Shown here piece after piece: positions 7,411 through 13,284 of a stretch of 13,284 bases of DNA (the first letter of the stretch is position 1; each line of letters opens with the position of its first letter). The notes beneath the pieces were generated by a model that was given only the letters and a program-made list of their open reading frames with translations, did not search any database and was not told where the DNA came from. The stretch is from Verrucomicrobiota bacterium (GTDB taxonomy: Bacteria > Verrucomicrobiota > Verrucomicrobiia > Opitutales > Opitutaceae). Position numbers and translations under genes: made by a program. Location: contig JAEXPG010000442.1 of the NCBI GenBank assembly GCA_023447015.1, positions 1 through 13,284 on the forward strand. The letters run 5' to 3'.

Positions 7411-8283
7411 TCAGCTTTGGGTGCCCTCGAGCAGAAGCACCTGTTCGGCGAGCGAAACGCGCCACTCGTCGCCCACCAACGGGCCGAGCGGGACCGGCGA
7501 ATCCTGTCCAGGGGCGGGCAGCTTGCCCGCCAGTTCGCCCGCCACGGTCCTCGCCTCGGCGAGCAGGGAGGTCATCGCGCGGTGGCGAAGCGAACCGCCG
7601 GGGCGGAGCTGATGCTCGATCGGTTCCGCGATCTCCTCGCCGAAACCCCAGGCCCGCAGCACGAAGGCGGCGGCGCGGGCGTGGTGCATGCCGGTGAGCA
7701 TCACCTCGGCGCGCGGCAGCTGGTCCGGCGGCATCGGCCCGAAGCGCAGATGGGGCGCCCCCACGCAGCGCAGGTGGCGATCGATGAAGACCATGCCCAT
7801 GGCGTGCAGCAGTCCGACGGTGTAGGCGGTGCGCTCGTCGAGCCCGCTGGCCGGCGCGAGGTCGACCATGGTGAGGGCGCAGGCGATCGAGCGGCGCCAG
7901 TACTCGGTCGGCCCGAGGCTGTAGGCGCGCAGGGGGCGGTTGAGAAAACGGCTGAGCGCGTAGGCGGCGGTCACGCGGTAGACCTCCTCGGCGCCGAGGC
8001 GGAGCAGGGCCTCGGAGAGGTTGCCGGCCGGAAGACCGCATCCAAAGCGTGGACTCGAGGCTGACTGGATCACGCGGATGGCCAACCCCGGGTCGAGCAT
8101 CACCAGGTCGACAATGTCGCTGATGCTGGTCTCCTCCGCCTGCAGCAGCGACTGGAGCCGTGGCAGCACCGCGGTGGCGATGGGCATCTCGCGGGCATAG
8201 GCTTCCAAGTCGGCCGGGCGCAGCAGGGTGTCGACGGCGGTCGACGGCGCAGCGGCGCCGGGAAGGGTGGCGGAGGCGTACAT
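7411..8283 (-). CDS. HDOD-domain signalling protein
   Basis: A 290-residue protein made almost entirely of an HDOD domain, a non-catalytic relative of HD phosphohydrolases used in signalling. Features in order are VLPRLQSLLQ (39-48), ISDIVDLVMLDPGLAIRVIQ (54-73, the typical helix pair that begins the domain), SEALLRLGAEEVYRVTAAY (90-108), YWRRSIACALTMVDLA (128-143), AYTVGLLHAMGMVFID (153-168) and MLTGMHHARAAAFVLRAWGF (195-214). The HD metal-binding pair is HA at 160-161, so hydrolase activity is not expected. It has no fused receiver, GGDEF or kinase domain. It is convergent with lpxK (42 bases between stops). A TAATAT hexamer on the minus strand (8351-8346), about 62 bases before the ATG, could be a -10 element without a clear -35. 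What it regulates is unknown. Confidence 0.88.
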   Translation of the reverse strand: MYASATLPGAAAPSTAVDTLLRPADLEAYAREMPIATAVLPRLQSLLQAEETSISDIVDLVMLDPGLAIRVIQSASSPRFGCGLPAGNLSEALLRLGAEEVYRVTAAYALSRFLNRPLRAYSLGPTEYWRRSIACALTMVDLAPASGLDERTAYTVGLLHAMGMVFIDRHLRCVGAPHLRFGPMPPDQLPRAEVMLTGMHHARAAAFVLRAWGFGEEIAEPIEHQLRPGGSLRHRAMTSLLAEARTVAGELAGKLPAPGQDSPVPLGPLVGDEWRVSLAEQVLLLEGTQS

Positions 8284-8415
8284 GGCGGAACCGAGTGGGG
8301 TTTGCAGGGAGGGACCGGCCTGACGTGCAGGGGCCGCAAGCGTGGATATTACCCACTAGGAGGCGATAGGTTTTTTCCACCAGGCGCTTTTTGAGAGGAT
8401 CGTGACAAACCGCCG

Positions 8416-8578
8416 CCGTGCCTCCCTCTCCACGGAGCGGCTCCTCCCGCTGGAACGGGAGATCGCCATGCGCGCACCGTGGTGTCTGCCGCGTGAACAG
8501 ACTCCGGCAGGACGGTGGCCTTGGCTTGCCGCCTTGGCTCCACACTCAGGGCATGATGCCGCGGGCTTCGCCCGCGGC
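8416..8578. repeat. Cluster of inverted repeats: candidate structured RNA or dispersed palindromic element
   Basis: The gap between the HDOD gene and guaB carries at least four inverted repeats in 163 bases. CCGTG 8416-8420 pairs with CACGG 8431-8435. CTCCCG 8444-8449 pairs with CGGGAG 8456-8461. The third is a two-part stem: CACCGT 8475-8480 pairs with ACGGTG 8512-8517, and CTGCCG 8486-8491 pairs with CGGCAG 8505-8510. The fourth is GCCGCGGGC 8558-8566 with GCCCGCGGC 8570-8578. There is also a direct repeat of CCTTGGCT (8519-8526 and 8532-8539). No convincing gene covers it. It may be an RNA element, a REP-like dispersed repeat, or the remains of one. Nothing else was recognised in the rest of 8284-8652. 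Confidence 0.5.
8558..8578 (-). terminator. guaB: Candidate terminator or end hairpin after guaB
   Basis: A perfect 9-bp GC stem with a three-base loop begins 75 bases beyond the guaB stop codon in the direction of guaB transcription. There is no T-run after it on either strand, so it would be a non-canonical or Rho-assisted end, or an mRNA-stabilising hairpin. It may equally be the last member of the neighbouring inverted-repeat cluster. Confidence 0.35.
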
Positions 8579-8652
8579 CCGTCACCAAACGCGGGAGACC
8601 GCACGGAGACGGTTCCCGGCGCGGTAGTGGATTCGCCCCGGAGCCGCGGACC

Positions 8653-10149
8653 TCAGCCGTGCGACTTGTGGGTCTTGATCTCGATGACGTCGTGCGGGGC
8701 CGCCTCGCGTTGGCCGGCAGGGCTGACGCGGATGTAGCGGGCCCGCTTGCGCAGCGCCGCCAGATTCGGGGCGCCGAGGTAGCCCAGGCCGCTCTGCACG
8801 CCGCCGATGAGCTGCCCAAGGACGTCGTCGATCGAGCCGGAGACTTCCTTGAGCGCCTCGATGCCTTCGGCGGCCACCTTGCGGGTGTTGTCGTTCTTGT
8901 CGTGGCCGTAGCGGGCGGCGGAGCCGGCCTTCATCGCGGCGATGGTGCCCATTCCGCGGTACTGCTTGTAGAGCTTTCCGTCGATCTCGACGATTTCGCC
9001 CGGCGCCTCGCGGCAGCCGGCGAGGAGGCCGCCGCACATCACCGCGTCGGAGATGGTGAGCGCCTTCACGATGTCGCCGGACTTCACGATGCCGCCGTCG
9101 GCGATGAGGCGCACGCCCTTGGCGGCGGCGGCCTTGCTGCAGACGTAGAGGGCGGTGAGCTGCGGGATGCCGACACCGGCGACGATGCGGGTGGAGCAGA
9201 TGGAGCCGGGGCCCTGGCCGACCTTGATCGAGTTGGCGCCGCATTCGGCGAGGTACTCGACACCGGACCCGCTGGTGACGTTGCCGGCGATGATGGTGAG
9301 CGTGGGGAAGGCCTGGCGGATGAGCCGCACGGTCTCGCCGACGCCCTTGGTGTGGCCATGAGCGGTGGAGACGGCGACGCAGTCGACGTGCTCGGCCACG
9401 AGGGCGGAGAGGTGGTTGACGATCTTGTCGCGGTCGAGGGTGCCGTCGGGCTTGCGGACGGGGGAGACGGCGGCGCCGCAGACGAGGCGGAAATCGGTGT
9501 CGCGGGCGGGCTTCCGGAGGGTCTTGGCCTCGGAGAGGATGCGCTCGACATCGGAGCTGGTGAGGAGGCCGCGGAGCTTGCCGGCGTCGTCGACGACGAG
9601 CATCTTGTTCACGCCCACGTGTTCGTTGAAGAAGCGGTCGGCGGCGCGGATCGGATCGTTGCCGAGGTCGCGGACGTTGATGGTGAAAAGCTTCTCGCGC
9701 GGCGTCATCGACTCGGCGACGGATTTGGCGCGGTAGCGGTCCTTGACGACGTTGCCGCCGAGCAGGCCGGCGAGGCGGCCGGTCTCGTCCACCACGGGGA
9801 AGGCGCGGAAGTCGAAATGCTTCTGCTCCACGAGCGAGAGGACGTCGGCGATGTACTGCGTGGGCTGGACGGTGATCGGGTCCTGGATCATGCCGTGGAC
9901 GTGGCGCTTCACGCGGGCGACCTCCTTCACCTGATCCTTCGGCGCCATGTTGTAGTGGATGAGGCCGATGCCGCCGTTGAGCGCCATGGCGATGGCCATG
10001 CGCGATTCGGTGACGGTGTCCATGTCGGCGGAGACGACCGGAACCTGGAGGCGGAGGGAGTCGGAGAGGGAGGTGGAGAGGTCGGTGTCCTTCGGGAGGA
10101 TTTCCGAGAAGAGCGTGGCCAGGGAGACGTCGTCGTACGTCAGGGCCAT
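8653..10149 (-). CDS. guaB: Inosine-5'-monophosphate dehydrogenase
   Basis: GuaB oxidises IMP to XMP with NAD, the committed step of GMP synthesis in the cytoplasm. The 498 residues from ATG 10149 show LTYDDVSL (3-10), SADMDTVTES (40-49), two CBS domains (about 85-205), GNVTSG (289-294), the catalytic loop GPGSICSTR (313-321, Cys318), LIADGGIVKSGD (348-359), KQYRGMG (395-401) and the flap dyad Arg413-Tyr414. The CBS domains and flap exclude GMP reductase. Two oddities stand out. The Asp that normally precedes [ST]-[AS]-HGH is Ser261 (VSTAHGH). The frame also stays protein-like before this ATG (QFYLSADEFFAANRP), although no ATG, GTG or TTG lies there short of 10434. A CTG at 10221 would give 522 residues. 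No ribosome binding site is seen at either. It lies downstream of comM on the same strand with a 288-base gap, so it probably has its own promoter. Confidence 0.95.
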   Translation of the reverse strand: MALTYDDVSLATLFSEILPKDTDLSTSLSDSLRLQVPVVSADMDTVTESRMAIAMALNGGIGLIHYNMAPKDQVKEVARVKRHVHGMIQDPITVQPTQYIADVLSLVEQKHFDFRAFPVVDETGRLAGLLGGNVVKDRYRAKSVAESMTPREKLFTINVRDLGNDPIRAADRFFNEHVGVNKMLVVDDAGKLRGLLTSSDVERILSEAKTLRKPARDTDFRLVCGAAVSPVRKPDGTLDRDKIVNHLSALVAEHVDCVAVSTAHGHTKGVGETVRLIRQAFPTLTIIAGNVTSGSGVEYLAECGANSIKVGQGPGSICSTRIVAGVGIPQLTALYVCSKAAAAKGVRLIADGGIVKSGDIVKALTISDAVMCGGLLAGCREAPGEIVEIDGKLYKQYRGMGTIAAMKAGSAARYGHDKNDNTRKVAAEGIEALKEVSGSIDDVLGQLIGGVQSGLGYLGAPNLAALRKRARYIRVSPAGQREAAPHDVIEIKTHKSHG

Positions 10150-10437
10150 GGGCCGGTTGGCGGCGAAGAATTCGTCGGCGGAGAGATAGAATTGCGCGTC
10201 GGAAGCGGCAGTGAAGCTCAGGGGCGAGTTTAACTTCGACGGGGCGGGGAAGGGGTCAATGCGGATTTGCGGGAGTGCGCGCCGGGGGCTGGCCTGAGGC
10301 GATGTTCGTCGGCCAGTTCGCCGAGCGCGCGGATCCAGAAGCGGTGGCCCGGGGGCCGTCAGCGGTTTTGTCGGGAGTACGTTCGCCTCCGCGCTGTCAT
10401 AGGGGCCGGAGGCGACGGCCAGGCCGGAGGGCAATGT
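10150..10437 (-). other. guaB leader region, partly protein-like
   Basis: The first 72 bases before the guaB ATG, read on the minus strand, continue its frame with plausible protein sequence (SFTAASDAQFYLSADEFF). They probably belong to guaB with a non-standard start such as the CTG at 10221-10219. Farther upstream the frame becomes Pro/Arg-rich and looks non-coding up to a TTG at 10434. A minus-strand TTGACC followed by TTAAACT lies in about 10230-10262, but the spacing of about 21 bases is too long for a good sigma-70 promoter. No terminator with a T-run follows the comM stop. Confidence 0.35.
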
Positions 10438-11970
10438 CTAGACCAGCGTGGTGCGGTCGAGCGTGCGGTACTGGATGGCCTCGAGGAGGTGCGGGGCCTC
10501 GATGTGCTCGGCGCCGGCGAGGTCGGCGATGGTGCGCGAGACCTTGAGGATGCGGTCGTATGCGCGGGCGGAGAGAGAGAGCTGGTGCATGGCCTGCTCG
10601 AGGAGATCGCCGAGCATGGTGTTGTGGGCGCAATGGCGGCGGATCTGCGTGGGGGACATGCGGGCGTTGCTGTGGGTGCGGGTGCCGGCGAAACGCTGTT
10701 GTTGCACGAGGCGGGCGGCCTGCACGCGGCGGCGGATCGCGGCGGAGCTCTCGCCCAGGCGTTCGGAACGCAGCTCCGTCACCGAGAGCGAGGGCGCCTC
10801 GACGTGGAGGTCGATGCGGTCGAGCAAGGGCCCGCTCACCCGCGAGCGGTAGCGCTGGACCTGGAGCGGGGAGCAGCGGCATTCGCGCTTCGGGTCGCCG
10901 AGGTAGCCGCAGGGGCAGGGGTTCATGGCGGCCACGAGCATGAAGTTGGCGGGCAGGGTGACCTTGCCCGCGCTGCGGGAGATCGAGACCTGGTGGTCCT
11001 CCAGCGGCTGGCGGAGCACCTCGAGCGCGGAGCGTTTGAACTCGGGGAGTTCGTCGAGGAAGAGCACGCCGTGGTGAGCGAGCGAGATCTCGCCCGGGCC
11101 CGGGACGGCCCCGCCGCCGATCAGGCCGACGTCGGAGATTGTGTGGTGCGGGGCGCGGAACGGGCGGGCGAAGGTGCGCACCTCGCCGTTGAGCGTGTGG
11201 CCGGCGGCGCTATGGATCGCCAGCATCTCGAGGAACTCCTCGAGCTGCGGCACCGGCATGATCGACGGGAGGCGTTTCGCGATCATGGACTTGCCCGATC
11301 CGGGCGGACCGACGAGCAGGAGGTTGTGGTTGCCGGCCACGGCGATCTCGACGGCGCGACGCACGGCCAGCTGGCCCTTGATCTCGGCGAAGTCCGGCGC
11401 GCCATCGGGGGCGGCGGCCGGGTGCGGCGGCGCGGCCGGCACGGGCTTGAGCGCGAGCTGGCCGGCGAGGAAACGCACGGCCTCGTCGAGCGTCTGAATC
11501 CGGTAGACGGGCACGCCCTCGACCAGCGCCGCCTCCTCGGCGGAGACGGCCGGCAGCAGCACCCCGCGCTTGCCGAGCCGGCGGGCGAGCAGGGCCATGG
11601 CCAGCGCGCCCCGCACGGGCCGGGTGGCGCCGGAGAGCCCGAGCTCGCCCGCGATGAGGTAGTCGCCGAGGCGGTCCTCGGCCAGCTGGCCGGTGGCGAC
11701 GAGCATGCCCAGCGCGATCGGCAGGTCGTAGCAGGGCCCCTCCTTGCGGATGTCGCCCGGCGCGAGGTTGATCGTGGTGCGCGAGCGCGGCGCCCGCAGG
11801 CCGCTGTTGGCCAACGCGGAGAAGACGCGGTCGTTGGACTCCTTGACCGCGGCATCGGGCAGCCCGACCAGGATAAGGCGGAGGTCGCCGGATTCCCCGG
11901 TGTTGACCTCGACCTGGACGGGAACGGCCTCGATGCCCTGGAGGGCGGCGGAAAAGACTGTGGCGAACAT
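10438..11970 (-). CDS. comM: YifB/ComM-family Mg chelatase-like AAA+ ATPase
   Basis: A 510-residue protein matching the length and layout of ComM (about 509 in Haemophilus influenzae), the hexameric helicase that helps integrate transformed DNA by branch migration. The N-terminal Lon-protease-like domain (about 1-170) includes VEVNTGESGDLRLILVGLPD (20-39), VKESNDRVFSALANSG (42-57) and TINLAPGDIRKEGPCYDLPI (66-85). The AAA+ core has Walker A GPPGSGKS (221-228, Lys227), RPFRAPHHTISD (269-280) and Walker B GVLFLDELPEF (301-311). A cysteine-rich NPCPCGYLGDPKRECRC stretch follows (350-366), then LLDRIDLHVE (382-391). The C-terminal ChlI-type domain ends near SARAYDRILKVSRTIADLAG (467-486). The ATG at 11970 begins the family's usual MFATVFSAALQGI. 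It is divergent from coaE with a 201-base gap. No other competence genes are in the window, so whether it serves natural transformation here is inference. Confidence 0.95.
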   Translation of the reverse strand: MFATVFSAALQGIEAVPVQVEVNTGESGDLRLILVGLPDAAVKESNDRVFSALANSGLRAPRSRTTINLAPGDIRKEGPCYDLPIALGMLVATGQLAEDRLGDYLIAGELGLSGATRPVRGALAMALLARRLGKRGVLLPAVSAEEAALVEGVPVYRIQTLDEAVRFLAGQLALKPVPAAPPHPAAAPDGAPDFAEIKGQLAVRRAVEIAVAGNHNLLLVGPPGSGKSMIAKRLPSIMPVPQLEEFLEMLAIHSAAGHTLNGEVRTFARPFRAPHHTISDVGLIGGGAVPGPGEISLAHHGVLFLDELPEFKRSALEVLRQPLEDHQVSISRSAGKVTLPANFMLVAAMNPCPCGYLGDPKRECRCSPLQVQRYRSRVSGPLLDRIDLHVEAPSLSVTELRSERLGESSAAIRRRVQAARLVQQQRFAGTRTHSNARMSPTQIRRHCAHNTMLGDLLEQAMHQLSLSARAYDRILKVSRTIADLAGAEHIEAPHLLEAIQYRTLDRTTLV

Positions 11971-12171
11971 ACGGCGATGAGATGCGCGGGGGGGCGGGGC
12001 GGTAGTGGGATGACGGTGTCGGGGGCGCGCGGCAAGCCCGGTCTGCGCCGCCGGCCGGAATGCGTCCGGGACGCGATGCATCAGCCCCGCGACGGCGCGG
12101 GGCCGCGGTCCGGCCCGGCGGCGAGAAGGGGGTTGCCGGGGTGGGGGCGGCGGGCATCGTGGGCGGCCGCC
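11971..12171. promoter_or_regulatory. Divergent region between comM and coaE, promoters expected but not recognised
   Basis: These 201 bases must hold the signals starting comM to the left and coaE to the right. The sequence is very GC-rich with several G-runs, and no AT-rich -10 or consensus -35 is visible in either direction. The frame of coaE stays open through it, but the codons there give an Arg/Gly/Ala-rich sequence that looks non-coding. Confidence 0.25.
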
Positions 12172-12834
12172 ATGGGCAACCAAAGTTCGAGCACCGCGTC
12201 CGGATCCACCGCGCCGGCTTCCCGCGAGCGTCCGCCGGCGGACTGGCCGCGGCCGCGGCTGGTGCTCGGCCTGAGCGGAGGGATGGGCTGCGGGAAATCC
12301 ACGGCCACGCGCCTGTTCGCCGAATTCGGCTTCCGCACGGTCGACTGCGACCGGATTGTGCGCGACGAGCTCCTGCCCCGCGCCGACGTGATCGCCGCGC
12401 TTGCCGGGCGCTTCGGCTCCCGGGTGGTGGGGACGGACGGCCGGCTCGACCGGGCGGCGGTGGCGGAGCGTGTCTTCGCCGACGACGCGGACCGGCTCTG
12501 GCTGGAGGCGTTGCTGCACCCGCTGGTGCGCGAGTCGTGGCGGGCGTCGCTGGCGGGCGACCTGGCGGCCCGCTGGGTGGTGGAGGTGCCGTTGCTCTTC
12601 GAGAAGGGGTTGGAGAATTGGTTTGATTCCACCGTGTGCGTCGCCACATCTCTCGCCCAGCAATTGTCACGGCTGCAGGTGCGCGGGGTCCCAACTGATC
12701 TCGCCGCCGCACGGATCGCCAAGCAGCTTCCGCTCCCCCGGAAAATCGCCGCCGCCGACTTCGTCCTGCTCAACGACGGGTCGCTCGATTTCCTCAGGGA
12801 ACAGGTCGCATCGCTCGCCGGTCGCTGGCACTAG
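12172..12834 (+). CDS. coaE: Dephospho-CoA kinase
   Basis: CoaE performs the last step of coenzyme A synthesis, phosphorylating the 3'-hydroxyl of dephospho-CoA with ATP in the cytoplasm. The 220-residue product has the P-loop GLSGGMGCGKST (33-44), VDCDRIVRDEL (57-67, the substrate-binding DxD region), LLHPLVRESW (114-123), VVEVPLLFEKGLENWFDSTV (136-155), QLSRLQVRG (164-172), ARIAKQLPLPRK (180-191) and ADFVLLNDGS (195-204). All are in the expected order for the family. It is about 20 residues longer than usual because of a Ser/Pro-rich N-terminal tail (residues 1-28). The start at ATG 12172 is therefore not secure, but no later ATG precedes the P-loop strand. It is followed after 63 bases by the probable rho gene, an arrangement that suggests one transcript. 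Confidence 0.94.
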   Translation: MGNQSSSTASGSTAPASRERPPADWPRPRLVLGLSGGMGCGKSTATRLFAEFGFRTVDCDRIVRDELLPRADVIAALAGRFGSRVVGTDGRLDRAAVAERVFADDADRLWLEALLHPLVRESWRASLAGDLAARWVVEVPLLFEKGLENWFDSTVCVATSLAQQLSRLQVRGVPTDLAAARIAKQLPLPRKIAAADFVLLNDGSLDFLREQVASLAGRWH

Positions 12835-12897
12835 CCAACACCTCCGACCCTCCAACTTTGCCGCGCGCACCGCCGCCGGCCTTTTTCCCGTTCCGCA

Positions 12898-13284
12898 ATG
12901 GAAACTCCCCGTCCGTCGAAAGACTCCGACAACAGCTCCGCCGCTCCCGACTCCGAAAGCCCGGCCCCGAAGAAGCGCACCTCTCGCCTGACCCGCGGCA
13001 AGCCCGCCGCCCCGCGCGGCCGCAAGAAGGCCGCCGCCGAGGCGGCCCCGGAGCCCGAGCTCGTCGCTCCCGCCCCCGTCGCGGAAGCCCCGCGCGCCCC
13101 CGAGCCCGAACCGCGGAAGCCGGAGCGGGCGCCCGAGCCGGAGTTCCGGCCCGCGCAACAGCAGGAAGTGCTGTCGTTTTCTCCGGATGACGAACCGGTG
13201 CGCGAGTCCGTGGGCGAGCCGCCGGCCTTCGGCGCCGCACCGGCGGCCCGCGATGAAGCTCCCGGCGTGGGCGACCGCGCGGTC
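12898..13284 (+). CDS. rho: Probable transcription termination factor Rho, N-terminal disordered extension (partial)
   Basis: A frame opens with ATG at 12898 and runs without a stop to the window edge (129 codons seen). All of it is low-complexity: a basic part with KKRTSRLTRGKPAAPRGRKK (24-43), then an acidic Pro/Glu/Ala part with repeated PEPE blocks, then EVLSFSPDDEP (about 90-100). No folded domain is reached. The call as Rho rests on position after coaE, which I recall as the common order in Verrucomicrobiota, and on the long disordered N-terminal tails that Rho carries in this and some other phyla. Rho would be an RNA-dependent helicase ending transcription. A different protein with a disordered N-terminus remains possible. 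No Shine-Dalgarno motif precedes the ATG; a CTTTTTCCC tract does. Confidence 0.6.
   Translation, partial: METPRPSKDSDNSSAAPDSESPAPKKRTSRLTRGKPAAPRGRKKAAAEAAPEPELVAPAPVAEAPRAPEPEPRKPERAPEPEFRPAQQQEVLSFSPDDEPVRESVGEPPAFGAAPAARDEAPGVGDRAV

Noticed and set aside
8356..8604. 82-residue minus-strand frame with a CPECG motif in the intergenic repeat region
   Set aside because: The CxxC is isolated, the rest is Arg/Ser-rich, and the frame coincides with the inverted repeats. It is more likely a chance reading of a non-coding repeat.
8659..10233. 524-residue open frame antisense to guaB
   Set aside because: Composition is dominated by Gly, Ala, Asp and Val with no recognisable domain, while the opposite strand encodes an intact IMP dehydrogenase.
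10230..10262. guaB promoter with TTGACC and TTAAACT on the minus strand
   Set aside because: The spacing of about 21 bases and the weak -10 make it a poor sigma-70 promoter, so it is mentioned but not annotated.
10150..10434. 95-residue N-terminal extension of guaB from a TTG at 10434
   Set aside because: Most of it is Pro/Arg-rich and not like IMP dehydrogenase. Only the last 24 or so residues before the ATG look coding.
10267..12171. Very long open frame on the plus strand, antisense to comM and continuous with coaE
   Set aside because: Its translation is Gly/Ala/Arg/Glu-rich with no motifs and mirrors the codon structure of comM on the other strand. Long antisense open frames are expected at this GC content. 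Only the coaE part from 12172 shows family motifs.
1..13284. CRISPR arrays, transposases, phage genes, toxin-antitoxin pairs, tRNA or rRNA genes
   Set aside because: No regularly spaced repeats, no matching protein motifs and no tRNA-like cloverleaf or rRNA sequence were seen on either strand.

Overview
The window is GC-rich chromosomal DNA from a Gram-negative bacterium. The best guess is a member of the Verrucomicrobiota near Opitutaceae. This rests on: an lpxK gene, so lipid A and an outer membrane; coaE followed directly by a gene that starts with a long disordered basic/acidic tail, the arrangement expected for rho in that phylum; an IMP dehydrogenase with an unusual N-terminal region; and almost no Shine-Dalgarno motifs before the starts. 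This placement is inference from sequence features, not from a search.

Layout, left to right. Positions 1-136 hold the end of an unidentified reading frame. Positions 137-607 are non-coding and carry several hairpins. They precede a large membrane-bound hybrid histidine kinase (608-3079, +). A minus-strand cluster faces it: an 88-residue unknown protein (5110-4844), a BNR/Asp-box beta-propeller protein (4810-3845) and thiamine-phosphate synthase thiE (3761-3111). Diverging from this cluster is a plus-strand pair: an atypical small kinase-fold protein of the Kdo/WaaP-like type (5229-6002) and lpxK (6160-7368), which plausibly act together on lipid A or LPS. Converging on lpxK is a stand-alone HDOD signalling protein (8283-7411, -). 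The 8284-8652 intergenic stretch contains a dense set of inverted repeats. Then come guaB (10149-8653, -) and comM/yifB (11970-10438, -). Diverging from comM are coaE (12172-12834, +) and the open 5' end of a probable rho (12898 to the window edge).

Functionally most of the window is housekeeping: lipid A phosphorylation, GMP synthesis, CoA synthesis, thiamine synthesis and probable transcription termination. Two regulatory proteins, the hybrid histidine kinase and the HDOD protein, have no obvious partner gene nearby. I found no CRISPR array, transposase, phage gene, tRNA or rRNA. No clearly new multi-gene system is visible. The least explained items are the hairpin cluster at 8416-8578, the kinase-like protein that lacks the usual catalytic Asp, the 88-residue unknown protein, and the start and active-site peculiarities of guaB.
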